NCBI RefSeq assembly: GCF_000090795.2
Contig: NW_003546451.1
Span: 102,055-163,797, forward strand
Source of the DNA: Amphimedon queenslandica
Taxonomy: Eukaryota > Porifera > Demospongiae > Haplosclerida > Niphatidae
DNA length: 61,743 nucleotides
Direction of reading: 5' to 3'
Shown in pieces: positions 40,430-51,206 of this stretch. Below the pieces are notes generated by a model. The model was not told where the DNA came from, ran no database searches, and saw only the letters and a program-made list of their open reading frames with translations. Position numbers and translations under genes: made by a program. Position 1 is the first letter of the stretch, and every line of letters starts with the position of its first letter.

Positions 40430-40639
40430 CAAGGATATAAAAAAGTGGCGAGGGAAAGAGGGAGCGAGATAACACAACCACCTCTGCAAACTCTGCAAAT
40501 TGAGGGTGAGGCTGGAAGCAAGCTAACTAATTAAAAGTTATTATGTCAATAGTCACGTGACTGCATCACGTGACCTACCAAAGGCGTGGTCTATGTTTCG
40601 CAGTTTTTGGCGGTACTTTGTGAAGAGAGGCGAGTGAAA
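40430..40639. promoter_or_regulatory. Bidirectional promoter, syntaxin C / RPA1 copy 1
   Basis: 210 bp between divergent starts. It holds a perfect E-box palindrome GTCACGTGAC (40552-40561) and a second ATCACGTGAC (40565-40574), the core bound by USF/TFE-type bHLH-ZIP factors. There is also a GGCGTGGTC box and TTTTTGGCGG (40604-40613), close to an E2F site. Both E-boxes recur in copy 2 (51120 onward) and, altered, in copy 3 (about 59236 onward). Factor assignments are inferred from the motifs only. Confidence 0.65.
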
Positions 40640-42142
40640 ATGGCCCAATTTGATGTCTCTCTCTTATCCGGCGGTGCTATTAAAGTAGCCACACTAATAT
40701 TTAAGCTTATTTTTCTTTCTTGTAGGCTTCAATGGAAGGACAGGCTCCTCCAAGCCCTCGATTACAGATTCTGGTGAGTTCCCTAAAAGTCACGTGATCC
40801 TCACGTGACAGGTTCTATTTAAATAGGGTATTAAAGGTTTTACAAATGATTCTCGTGGAGGCGGAGCCCAAAAGTATCGAATACAAGTATCAGATGGTAT
40901 TCATTGTGGAGCAGGTATGTACATTACATGTACACGTATATGTGTTATTAGCACCACACCCACTTAAAATACTAATTTAAATGATAATAAATTCTAATTT
41001 TTTATTTTAATGTCTACATGTACATGTATTTTAAATATTTACATGTAATTTTGACGTAAATACATTAAAAAAATACTAATGCTTTTAATTAAAGTGATTT
41101 ATGTATATATTTTAATATTCAGGAATGTTGGCTACTCAGTTAAATGAGAAGATCACTTCAAACGAGATCAGCAAATATTGCATTGTTCGTGTTGACAAGA
41201 TGCTGATAAATTCCATTGGTGCCAAAAAGTAAGTGAAATAACAATCTCCTCATTACTCGTGCCTAATTTTAGTAAATCGTCATACTTATATTTAGCAACA
41301 TGTGCTATATTTAACTGAATTAGTATAATAGAAAGAAGATAAAAGTGTAAAATTTAGAGTAAAAAGAGAGAGAAAGAATTCAATTGTTCTTTTTGTATTA
41401 AAATACATACAAAGTCACTTCTGCTCCTTTTCTCCATAGAGTAATGATATTCATTAAACTCACTGTGCTGTACAGTGCTCAAGATGTTGGTGGGATGTTA
41501 GGAACTCCTCGTCAGCTTAACTCCGACAGTGCTGACTCTAATTCCACTACTCCAACTGTCAAAGACGAGCCTTTAGCCCGCCCTCCTCTTGCTCAACGCT
41601 CACAAGTGGGTGTGGCACCAGCACCAGTTGCGCCTCAGCCGATTCAGACTCCGCCTAGATTTTATGGTAACTCGGCTCAAAGGACAGGAGGAATGGGAGG
41701 GGCCAGTAATTTAATGCAGTCACCTGGGGGTGGTACTAAGAATGTTGTGCCTATAACTGCATTGAATCCATACCAGAATAAGTAAGCTACTCAAGTAATT
41801 TTTGATTTATTTTTAATTTTTACATTTGATTTTCAATTTTGACCTAATTATTTATTTTTAATTTTATGCACAGTTTTAATTCTTATAATTTTAATTTATT
41901 TTTAATTTTATGATTTAGTTTTAATTTTAATATTAAATTTTTATCTAATTTTAAGGACACTATTTACTCTCCTCCTTTTTACCTTAAATCTTTTTCTCTC
42001 TCTCTTCTCTTCTCAGGTGGACGATAAAGGCGCGGGTCACTTCAAAACCTCCTCTAAGACATTATAATAATTCTCGTGGAGAAGGTCGTATTTTGACGCT
42101 AGAGTTTGTTGACCATTCTGTAAGGAAAAACATACTTTATTT

Positions 42143-42173
<31 letters not shown>

Positions 42174-42612
42174 CATTCTATCTTTCTTCCTTCTCTCTCT
42201 GTTAGGGTGAGATCAGGGCTACAGCATTCAATGAAGACGCTGATCGTTTCTTTCCAAATGTTGAAGTGAACAAGGTCAATAATCAGACCACACCTACCAT
42301 TAATTAATGAATATTAATAGGTTTATTACGTGTCGAGAGGTCGTATCAAACCAGCCAATAAAATATATTATGCTAACAATGATTATGAATTGACGCTTGG
42401 AGCTGAGACAACCATTGAAGAGGTAGAGGGAAAAGAGTACATGTTCATGTATATATGAGACTTACATGTACATGTATATATGTACATGTATGTATGTACA
42501 TGTGTATACTATGTCCCAACTGAGAATGGACCGAAAGTGGAAGCAGCTGCATTGGAATTTGAAAAATGTAGCTACATCACTATGATGCATTATAATGATA
42601 TTCATAGAGATA

Positions 42613-42616
<4 letters not shown>

Positions 42617-42668
<52 letters not shown>
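42617..42668. repeat. (TA)n microsatellite in RPA1 copy 1 intron 8
   Basis: Pure TA run flanked by ACATGT repeats. A paralogous run lies at about 61295-61341 in RPA1 copy 3. The array is absent or very short in copy 2. Confidence 0.95.
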
Positions 42669-42674
<6 letters not shown>

Positions 42675-42779
42675 CATGTATATACATACATGTATGTACA
42701 TGTATATATGTTCACATGAGACATACATGTGTACATGTATTATTGTTGTTATGATTATATATGTAGGGTTTTCCACTGG

Positions 42780-42990
42780 ATTTTGGCATAGTGCTCATGC
42801 AGCTTCTTGCCTGTGAATTGGCATTGCTCAAAAATTGAGACAAACTTCCTGTACTGTAGTACAGAGTATTTTTCTTTCTAATTTTTTTGATACATATACA
42901 TGTTCTTATGCTGTGTATCAAGTTTGAGCTGATTCCGATCAAGATTGGATTTTTATGAATTTTTAAAGTTGCTCCAAATGCCATGTACTG
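42780..42990. repeat. Palindromic dispersed element in RPA1 copy 1 intron 8
   Basis: Inverse orientation relative to the PES1 intron copy. It holds 'ctgtactgtagtacag' (near palindrome) and 'tgagctgattccgatcaaga'. Copy 1 and copy 3 of RPA1 are collinear up to about 42975/61645 and diverge inside this element. Confidence 0.75.
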
Positions 42991-43505
42991 TATTGTAGTG
43001 CTTGTCAGCTCATGAAGCTCTGCTGTTTAGCTCACTTAGCATGTTTCGTGGGAAAACCCTGTGTACATGTACATGTTTACATGAAATGTACATGGATATA
43101 AAGTATTTTTTTTAATTTTAGTGTTTTGATGATGTTAGTGACATGCCTTCAACTGCCTCTTTTAATTTCACGTCAATTGGAGACTTGGAATCCAAACCTA
43201 AGGACAGCATTATTGGTGAGTAGGAGAGAGAGAGAGGAAGAGGGATTGTATGACTTATGTTTTCCCTCCACTCTCTCTCCCTCTCTCTTTCTCTCTCTTC
43301 AGATGTCATTGGTGTGTGTGTTTCTGCTGCTGAGTTGGGTTCAGTGACTGTCCGTTCCAGTAATAAAAAGGTTGTTAATATTACATTATAAAGAGTGAGA
43401 GATAGAGATTATTATTCTTTTTTTCTTGTTTAGGTATCAAAGAGAGACATTACTTTAGTTGATAGAAGTGGACGAAGCATCATATGCACAATTTGGGGAA
43501 CATCA

Positions 43506-43967
43506 GTAAGATGATGATGATGATGATCATGATGATCATGATCATGATCATAATAATAGTAATAGTAATAGTAATACCTTAGAGTAACTTTTAATTACAA
43601 GTACAAAATATAACTCTCAGTAGGTTATGTGGGCACTAATAATTACGATTGGTAAATCTATAAAGCATATCTAATTGCAAAATCAGCAATTAATTATAAT
43701 GATGATGATAATAGTAATAGGTAAATGTAGAACTATCATTTAAATGGGCCAGCTTCAATGCAATAGCATTAGTAACCACTACAGCACAGACTTTTTGTCT
43801 TCAATAAAGGCAACTTTCATAGTTACATGTTCTTCCTTTCCATTACAAAGCTAATTGAATTGGCAACAGCAACAGTGTAATCAATTGCATGCCATACAGA
43901 ATTAGAGTGTGGCACAGTTTCCTGTAAGTGTACTATTCATAACACAAACAAAAAATATAACGGAAAT
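43506..43967. other. Noncoding stretch downstream of truncated RPA1
   Basis: Begins with a GATGAT/GATCAT simple repeat (43512-43550) containing several TGATCA palindromes, then AAT/AGT-rich DNA. I see no exon or RNA gene. Confidence 0.6.
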
Positions 43968-44940
43968 ATGGAGAAGTCTTTGCTATTTTGTAGTGCTATT
44001 CTGCTGATATGTTCTATTCCATCAGCTCTGCAATCATGTTCTCATGAGGTATCTTGCGATGAAATAAAAAAGTATTGGCCAAACAGTCCTTCAAAGAACT
44101 ATACCGTTGCACATAAAGTAGGAAAAAACTGTTTACTGTAATATGGAGGAAGAGCTGTGTGGTTCAGGAGGAGGATGGACAAGACTAGGACATCTGAATA
44201 TGACTGATGGTACACAGAACTGTCCTTCTGGGTTTAGACTGTACCATACTCGAAAAAACCCCGCTATACGGTACTCACCGAGAAACCATGGTTCATATAA
44301 TATGTGCTATATTTACTGTGAGATCTATGGGATCTACCAAGGACGGATGCGCGTTTTGCCCATTTGCTAGTATATCAAACACTATCCCTCTCTTTTATTT
44401 CTTGACAGAAACAATAAAGGCCTTCTTGGAACTTCTCTTTAGCATTTATCTCCGCAGGAGCTTTATTTTTGTAAATACAGTTGCGAATAGCTGGGTCTAG
44501 CCTACTACTGCCATGTGCTGGATACTGCGCATGGGCAGATTGCTCTTGCCATTTGCATCTCATTATTGATAAACTTACCCAATGAATCTTATTACCAATA
44601 CCCTCGCCTCTTGCTAATACATACCCCAATGAATCTCATTATCTTGCAGTGAATATTGCTAACTGGCTGTGGGTTAGGTGTACACTGAATGGCTTGTGTA
44701 CCACCTTGCGGTCCCTTTGATCTTACAGTAACTATGGTACATGACAATCCATATTCTATGCATCTGATCCATTGTGGGATGGTAAACGATGTGGTAGTCT
44801 TGAAGGTAATTGCTGTAATGCTACTGGTCTTCCATGTTTCAACAAGGTACTTGGTACTACCACTACTGACTACCTCAAGATGATGAAGATACTCCTGTCA
44901 GCTTTTATGAGTTGTACAGTATGTCAAATAAGCATGCATT
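43968..44940 (+). pseudogene. Broken secreted fibrinogen-related-like gene
   Basis: The ATG at 43968 opens a signal peptide (MEKSLLFCSAILLICSIPSA). CSHEVSCDEIKKYWPNSPSK and a frameshift follow at about 44130. In the next frame the text continues YCNMEEELCGSGGGWTRLGH and NCPSGFRLYH. The middle is replaced by unrelated sequence (about 44250-44640). Fragments of the end survive (HLIHCGMV.., PCFNKVLGTTTTDYLK), spread over several frames. It is a degenerate paralogue of the C-terminal domain in the gene at 45339-47215, but with a signal peptide instead of a type II anchor. Confidence 0.75.
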
Positions 44941-45338
44941 GTTAAACAAAAATAAGTGTATAATAGGACTTATTTTATTATAATAATTTGTTACTGTTCT
45001 TTGTGATTTAATCATAACATCAGATATTTATGAAAGTATGACAAAATCTTAGTCACTTTAAGCCCAACATACACTAGGCAACATATTGCTAGCAACTAAT
45101 GTGCTTACTTTGATTTTGTATCTAAGAATAGAAATCTGTTCTTTTTATGGAAGAATTTGATACAAGATCAAAGTAATCCCAAATGTTGCTAGCAACATGT
45201 TACCTAGTGTATGTTGCATAATTATTCTTGCATCAACTCAATTCACATTATGTTTAGAGGATATGAATAAATAATAAGTGGGGTGACTTGATTCAGGTAA
45301 CTTGGGCGTGGTCCATCCTTATTATTTACGTTTTGAGA
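44941..45338. other. Spacer upstream of the type II membrane gene
   Basis: Mostly A/T-rich. It contains the foldback element listed separately at 45064-45216 and must contain the promoter of the 45339 gene. No other gene is seen. Confidence 0.55.
45064..45216. mobile_element. Foldback/MITE-like element with long terminal inverted repeats
   Basis: The left arm starts CAACATACACTAGGCAACAT and includes TTGCTAGCAAC. The reverse complement of the right arm reads CAACATACACTAGGTAACAT and also has TTGCTAGCAAC, ACTTTGAT and TTGTATC in the same order. The arms are roughly 65 bp each, so almost the whole 153-bp element can fold back. There is no coding capacity. Confidence 0.85.
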
Positions 45339-47215
45339 ATGGAAGTAAAGCGAAAGTATGAGGTAGTGCCATCAGATCCTGCACAAAGTCAGGAGAACCA
45401 GTACGAAATGGTTCCTGTTGATACTAATGCAAGGAGGGACAGTGTTAAATCGACAGAAGAAGTATCAAAGCAGTCAGTATGGAATACACCATTGGTTGTC
45501 ATCACTGTATTGCTGTGTCTCATGGTATTCTTACTGGTGGTAATACTTTGCTTATCACTGGTGCAATTGTCTGCTTCATGTACCAGCACTAGTACAGCTA
45601 CTGTCTGTAGCTATTCTGAATGGTGTGATGATAAAGTTAACAGCCATGTAACAGGGAGCCTCCCTGACTTCGATGAATGGGCTAATGATGTTGTATCTAA
45701 AGTTAACCAGACCCTTCCTGATTTCAATCAATGGGCTAAAGGTGTCATCTCTGAAGTTAACAGTAATGTAACACAGAGCCTTCCTAATTTCGATCAATGG
45801 GCTAATGGTGTTGTATCTAAAGTTAACCAGACCCTTCCTGATTTCAATCAATGGGCTAATGGTGTCATCTCTGAAGTTAACAGTAATGTAACACAGAGCC
45901 TTCCTAATTTCGATCAATGGGCTAATGGTGTTGTATCTAAAGTTAACCAGACCCTTCCTGATTTCAATCAATGGGCTAAAGGTGTCATCTCTGAAGTTAA
46001 CAGTAATGTAACACAGAGCCTTCCTAATTTCGATCAATGGGCTAATGGTGTTGTATCTAAAGTTAACCAGACCCTTCCTAATTTCAATCAATGGGCTAAT
46101 GGTGTTGTATCTAAAGTTAACCAGACCCTTCCTGATTTCAATCAATGGGCTAATGGTGTGGCACAGAATACGGCTCAGTTACTGCAAAACTCTCCAAACT
46201 TCACTGAACTTGAAGGACAAATCTTACAAACTACAACAGATTCTGCACAAAAGCTAATAAACATTGTCAATACTCTCTCTAATCTAGAAGACACCAGTAC
46301 CTCTACTGCTGGAGTGGTTGATGATATACTACTAATAGCACAAGAAATATTAGCACTTCACAATGACTCAACTGCTTTACCTACCTCTTGTAAAGAGATT
46401 AAAGAGAGACAACCACTCAGTCCATCAGGTGTGTATCTACTGGCAAATACCATTGCTACTTACACTGCTTACTGTAATATGGAGGAGCTGTGTGGTTCAG
46501 GAGGAGGATGGACAAGACTAGCATATTTGGATATGTCTGATGCTACACAAAATTGTCCCCCTGGGTTTAGACTGTACCAGTCAGGAGGAGTTAGAGCTTG
46601 TGGTAGAGCAACATCAAATGATGCCAGTTGTGTATCAGTTCAGTTTCCATCTAATAGTATCAGTTACTCTCAAGTGTGTGGTAGAGTAGTGGGATATCAA
46701 TATGCTTCAACTGATGCAGTTGAACATGGCCTATGGAATAATCCACAGAAACATGTTGGAGGGACTGATCCTAAACACAATGACATTAATTCTTATTATG
46801 TTGATGGTGTTAGTATTACTCGTGGGTCTCCTCGTCAACATGTCTGGACACTAATGGCTGGACTGAGTGAAACCTCAACTTTACATTTTAACGGTATTTT
46901 CAATTGTCCTTGTTCTCCAGGTAGTCCTCAAAACTTAACTCTTCAGTCTTTCATTGGTAATGACTACTTCTGTGAATCTGGTAATCCTGCTACTGATAAT
47001 TCGTGGCTTTACGACGTTTATACATCTGATCCATTGTGGGATGGTAAAGGATGTGGTAGTCTTGAAGATGTTTGTTGTGCAGCTCCTGGTATTCCATGGT
47101 TCAATAAGGTACTTGGTACTACCACTACTGACTACCTTGAGCTGAGGGTGTGTGCTGATCAAGAGACAGCTGATGAAGATGTTCCTGTTGGCTTTTATGA
47201 GATTTACGTTAAGTA
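45339..47215 (+). CDS. Type II membrane protein: repeat stalk + fibrinogen-related-like C-terminal domain
   Basis: A single exon of about 625 residues from MEVKRKYEVVPSD; an in-frame ATG exists at 45288, but its product would start with an unlikely extra hydrophobic segment. The cytosolic N-terminus has two Tyr motifs (YEVVPSD, YEMVPVD). A single membrane segment follows (PLVVITVLLCLMVFLLVVIL). Outside is a stalk of alternating 18- and 22-residue units (WANGVVSKVNQTLPDFNQ; WANGVISEVNSNVTQSLPNF..), each with N-glycosylation sequons (NQT, NVT). Lengths 18 and 22 equal 7+11 and 11+11, which suits a hendecad coiled coil (inference). The C-terminal domain begins SCKEI..SPSGVYLL..YCNMEELCGSGGGWTRL, like the start of fibrinogen-related domains. 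It continues into a Cys-rich part (CPPGFRLY, CGRVVGYQYAS, FNCPCSPG, KGCGSLEDVCC) that I do not recognise. The function is unknown; a cell-surface recognition receptor is plausible. Confidence 0.82.
45661..46165 (+). repeat. Near-perfect 120-bp coding tandem repeat (stalk)
   Basis: The sequence repeats with an exact 120-bp period: blocks starting at 45721, 45841 and 45961 differ by only one base over 60. The array covers about four 120-bp units plus an extra 54-bp subunit near 46075-46158. The reading frame is kept because 54 and 66 are multiples of three. Confidence 0.95.
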
Positions 47216-47243
47216 ACTGATTTACTTTGAGTGATTCTTATCA

Positions 47244-47616
47244 NNNNNNNNNNNNNNNNNNNNNNNNNNNNNNNNNNNNNNNNNNNNNNNNNNNNNNNNN
47301 NNNNNNNNNNNNNNNNNNNNNNNNNNNNNNNNNNNNNNNNNNNNNNNNNNNNNNNNNNNNNNNNNNNNNNNNNNNNNNNNNNNNNNNNNNNNNNNNNNNN
47401 NNNNNNNNNNNNNNNNNNNNNNNNNNNNNNNNNNNNNNNNNNNNNNNNNNNNNNNNNNNNNNNNNNNNNNNNNNNNNNNNNNNNNNNNNNNNNNNNNNNN
47501 NNNNNNNNNNNNNNNNNNNNNNNNNNNNNNNNNNNNNNNNNNNNNNNNNNNNNNNNNNNNNNNNNNNNNNNNNNNNNNNNNNNNNNNNNNNNNNNNNNNN
47601 NNNNNNNNNNNNNNNN
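47244..47616. other. Assembly gap (373 N)
   Basis: A run of N joins the end of the type II membrane gene to the truncated syntaxin D. The size may be an estimate, so adjacency of the two sides is not certain. Confidence 1.
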
Positions 47617-48630
47617 ATAATAAACTCACATATTCAGTAGATATATATACAAATACTCCATTTGACTCCAATATTTCTTCAATTTTTTCATCAGATACAT
47701 CAGCTTTATTAACTGCATAATCATTAATATAAGTTTTATGTTAGTCATACAATAATAGTTATACTACCTATTTTTAATTGTCTTTTTATCATATCCTTGC
47801 ACTTTTCTTTGTGCTGTTCCTCCAGCTGAATATAGACTGACATGATATCCTTTAGTTTACAGTTCAAGGCAAAAAACTACAAGTATATATAAATAATATT
47901 GCAATTTTTACTGCCTGATATAACAAGCTAGTTGATGCTTTGAAATCAACTGCAATACTAGGCAGATAACTTACATGACTTTTCTTTATTCGTAGTTCAA
48001 CTGAATTTCTTTCAAGGCCCAGTTCATCACGCTTAATGTCATCCCGAAAGCCTAAAAATTAATAAAAAATTGAAATTATTAGCATGCATGCTTAGCTATT
48101 TACGCTTTAATCCTTTCTGAACAGTTTGTGACAGTTCCTTGATCTCTGCCAGAAGCTTTGCATGTCTCTCTTTCAAATCTATTGTGCAGCAGAATAAAGA
48201 GTATACCGGGTAGTTGCATAAAAACAAGAACGACAGGTGCATGTACCTTCACTTCGAATTGGTGATTGTGTGACAATTTCATCTTGAAGATGACGCACTT
48301 CATTCACCTTCAACTCAATCACATCCACTTTTCTATTCAATTCAGAAGCCTAAAGACAGTATATAAATCAAAATGTATTTTTCAATTATTACAACAGGAA
48401 ATATTAATCTACTACATTTACTTAAGCAATATCATACAATAAACCAATAATAATAGAATGCTTGGCATAATGTCTGACCTCAAGAAGCACCACATCTTCC
48501 TCATACTCATTCTCATCCTCTTCAATTTCCTTATTCTAAAAAATAAAAGTTCTATAGATGCAACTACCTTATAGTCAACTCTTACTCTTCTCCTAAACTC
48601 TTCGAGCCTATCAACAAAAATGTCAGCCAT
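47617..48630 (-). CDS. Syntaxin copy D, 3' part lost in the gap
   Basis: ATG at 48630 (MADIFVDRLEEFRRRVRVDY). Exons 1-7 are readable: KVDVIELKVNEVRHLQDEIV, DLKERHAKLLAEIKELSQTV, DDIKRDELGLERNSVELRIK, and KADVSDEKIEEILESN. The SNARE motif and anchor (exons 8-11) would fall into the gap or be missing. The first two exons and 5' flank are the same as those of copy F, including the antisense frame across them, so one derives from the other very recently. It lies ~140 bp downstream of a PES1 relic. Confidence 0.75.
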
Positions 48631-48774
48631 CAAGGGACGAGAGAAAGAGGGAGAGAGAGAACACAAACTCTCCATATTGAAGGTGAGGCTGGAAGCAAGC
48701 TAATTAATTAAAAGTTATTATATCAACAGCCACGTGACCTAGCAAAGGCGTGGTCTATGTTTCATAGTTAATGA

Positions 48775-48933
48775 CCTGAATTCAGGCATTGATATCTGTA
48801 GTTTCCTCATTGCTTGACTGCGTGAGTAGTAGGTGGTTGCAAGCCCGCTCTCTCCCTATTAATGTGTAGAAATAAGACAAAATAAAAGGCATTAAAGGGC
48901 CTAGTGGCTTACTTTCTTCTTTTTTCTACCCAT
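48775..48933 (-). pseudogene. PES1 exon 1-2 relic between syntaxins D and E
   Basis: ATG at 48933 (MGRKKKK) and exon 2 with [21 protein letters not shown] coding. The splice donor and acceptor are kept. No later PES1 exon follows. Confidence 0.82.
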
Positions 48934-49094
48934 GATTGACCACGTGTGTGGGCGTGGTCTATTTAGTATCCTGATCATCGTTTTTATCCGGATAGTTACC
49001 TCTCTGCTCATCACCCACGCAAAATATTTTAGTGGGTGGGGCTGGTCTTGCATTGCTAAAAAATTTTTTGTTGAAAGCAATGAAGATGATGCAA

Positions 49095-49305
49095 TATACC
49101 GTATAACGCTTTAATTTGGTGGAGTTTTATTTTGGTGATTGGCGGTTTGCAAGCAGAACCACCAATATTAAAACCGCCAATCATTAATGCGCATGCTCAG
49201 TAATGCACGTGTACACAAAAATTGCCAAATTAAAAACCGCCAATTACAATTTTACAGCAAATCGCCAAAATAAAGCGCCGCCAAAATAAAGCGTTATACG
49301 GTATA
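49095..49305. mobile_element. MITE with TA-type target site in the syntaxin E 3' flank
   Basis: The ends are inverted repeats: TATACCGTATAACGCTTTA on the left, and the same when the right end is reverse complemented. Internal sub-repeats (GCCAAT, AAACCGCC) are also inverted. Syntaxin B carries the empty site at about 36563 ('gatgcaatatatatgcat'). Comparing the two gives a TA duplication, as for Tc1/mariner-type elements. No transposase is present. Confidence 0.88.
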
Positions 49306-49346
49306 TGCATATATATTGTACATTACAATTTTATGTTGCAGCAAAA

Positions 49347-50991
49347 TTATATGAAGCTTTGTGATAGTTCTGAGAGTTCTCTGTTAACCGGATTCTGTAC
49401 AGTAATGTCAGTATTATTACCCCTCAGAAGATAAACAGCTACAACTGCTATGATGGCTACAGCTATAACCAGAACAATGATAATAGTGGTCACTACACAG
49501 CAGATAATCCAACGCAACTGTGAGGATAAAAAAGAAAATTAAAGATAAAATGGAGGATTTATTAAGATTATCATTTCTACAATAACTATTTAAAAATTTC
49601 CTACCCTTGTGTTCTTTTTCTTCAATCTAGCTGCACCAACTACTGCTTTTGCACCAGATTCAACATAGGCTCCTGCTTTTTCAACATTATATTCAATATT
49701 ATCAACAAGGTCTCCCTATATAATATATGCACTGTATAGTTGATCAATTGTAATTAATGTCCTACTTGAGAATCAATGAGAACCATAATGTCATAGAACA
49801 TGTCGTAAAGTTCCTAAATCAAACGATTAGTAAATTTTAAATTCAATAGACTAATACTTTTAAATTTTGCTCCAGTTCACGTATTTCTGTTCTTCGAGCC
49901 TCTACTTCATCAAGAACTTGTTTCTTTTGAGATGTTTGAATCAATACCTAAATATAATAATTAGAATAACACAAACAGGAATAAAATTGCATAATAAACT
50001 CACATCTTGAGTAAATACAGACACTTCGTTTGACTCCAACATTTCTTCAATTTTTTCATCAGATAAATGAGCTTTAGAATCAACTGCATAATCATTAATA
50101 TAAGTTTTATGTTAGTCATACAATAATAGTCATACTACCTATTCGCATTTGTCTTTTTATCAGATCCTTGCACTTTTCTTTGTGCTGTTCCTCCAGCTGA
50201 GTATAGGTTGACATGATACCCTTTAGTTTACGGCTCAAGGCAGAACACTACAAGTATATACAAATAATATTGCAATTTTTTATTGCGTTATAACGAGTTA
50301 GTTGATTTTTAAAATCAAATTACAATACTAGGCAGATAACTTACATGACTTTTCTTTATTCTTAGTTCAGCTGAATTTCTTTCAGGGCCCAGTTCATCAC
50401 GTTTAATGTCATCTTGAAAGCCTAAAAAATGAATAAGAGAAAATTGAACTTATTAGCATGCATGTTTAGCTATTTACGCTTTAATCCTTTCTGAACAGTT
50501 TGTGACAGCTTCTTGATCTCTGCCAGAAGCTTTGCATGCCTCTCTTTCAAATCTGTGCAGGAGAATAAACCCATAATAATAGTTTCATAAAAAAGAAGAC
50601 AAACAGGTGTACCTCCATTTTTACTTGATAGGTTTGTGACAATTTCACCTTGAAGGTTGCGAACTTCATTCAACTTCAACTCAATCTCATCTACTTTCCG
50701 ATTCAATTCAGAAGCCTAAGAAATGCAGTAAATTAAAATGTGTTTTGCAATTACTACATTACATGTACTACGCTTACTTAAGCAATATCATACAATAAAG
50801 CAATAATAACTGAATGTGAGGTTACATAATGTCTGACCTCAAGAAGCACCACATCTTCCTCATACTCTTTCTCATCCTCTTCTATTTCCTTATTCTAAAG
50901 GATAAGAGTTTCAACATAATACAGCTACCTTACAGTCAACTCTTACTTTTCTCCTAAGCTCTTCGAGCCTATCAACAAAAATGTTAGCCAT
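49347..50991 (-). CDS. Syntaxin copy E (anchored Qa-SNARE)
   Basis: Eleven exons, ATG at 50991, TAA at 49347. It begins MANIFVDRLEELRRKVRVDC, where the sisters have MADIF and VDY. The SNARE motif has ELYDMFYDIMVLIDSQ|GDLVDNIEYNVEKAGAYVE. The anchor is complete, with a luminal tail ending RELSELSQSFI. It is head-to-head with RPA1 copy 2. A MITE has landed about 40 bp beyond its stop codon. Open by eye throughout. Confidence 0.86.
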
Positions 50992-51206
50992 CAAGGATAT
51001 AGAAAGGGGCGAGGGAAAGAGGGAGCGAGATAACACAACCACCACCTATGCAAACTCTGCAAATTGAGGGTGGGGCTGGAAGCAAGCTAGCTAACTAATT
51101 AAAAGTTATTATTTCAATAGTCACGTGACTGCATCACGTGACCCACTAAAGGCGTGGTCTATGTTTCGCAGTTTTTGGCGGTACTTTGTGAAGAGAGGCG
51201 AGTGAA
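50992..51206. promoter_or_regulatory. Bidirectional promoter, syntaxin E / RPA1 copy 2
   Basis: A 215-bp paralogue of the 40430-40639 promoter. GTCACGTGAC (51120-51129), ATCACGTGAC and the TTTTTGGCGG box are all kept. Confidence 0.6.

Larger units (their letters stand above)
40640..43505 (+). pseudogene. RPA1: RPA1 (replication protein A 70 kDa) copy 1, 3'-truncated
   Basis: Exons: 40640-40684, 40726-40773, 40827-40914, 41123-41228, 41440-41781, 42016-42119, 42206-42274, 42322-42422, 43122-43215, 43303-43370 and 43434-43505. The product has the RPA70N OB fold ([20 protein letters not shown] .. [19 protein letters not shown]), a Pro-rich linker, DBD-A ([60 protein letters not shown]) and the start of DBD-B (STASFNFTSIGDLESKPKDS, ITLVDRSGRSIICTIWGTS). 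After 43505 a donor-like gtaag is followed by a GATGAT simple repeat, and no further exon is seen. The rest of DBD-B and the zinc-containing DBD-C are missing. If expressed it would lack trimer formation. Exon 5 encodes the same 113 residues as copy 3. Confidence 0.85.

Noticed and set aside
42462..42776. Tyr/Ile repeat frames
   Set aside because: Translations of (TA)n and ACATGT microsatellites in RPA1 intron 8; the same applies at 61143-61449.
45288..45338. Upstream in-frame ATG of the type II membrane gene
   Set aside because: It would add MIQVTWAWSILIIYVLR before the cytosolic tail, which looks like translated leader. The ATG at 45339 gives a normal type II layout.
45576..46145. 189-codon minus-strand frame (IEIRKGLVNFRYN repeats)
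   Set aside because: Antisense shadow of the 120-bp coding repeat. The plus strand has anchor, sequons and a conserved head domain.
47227..47671. Open frames across the N run
   Set aside because: They consist of unknown bases and carry no information.
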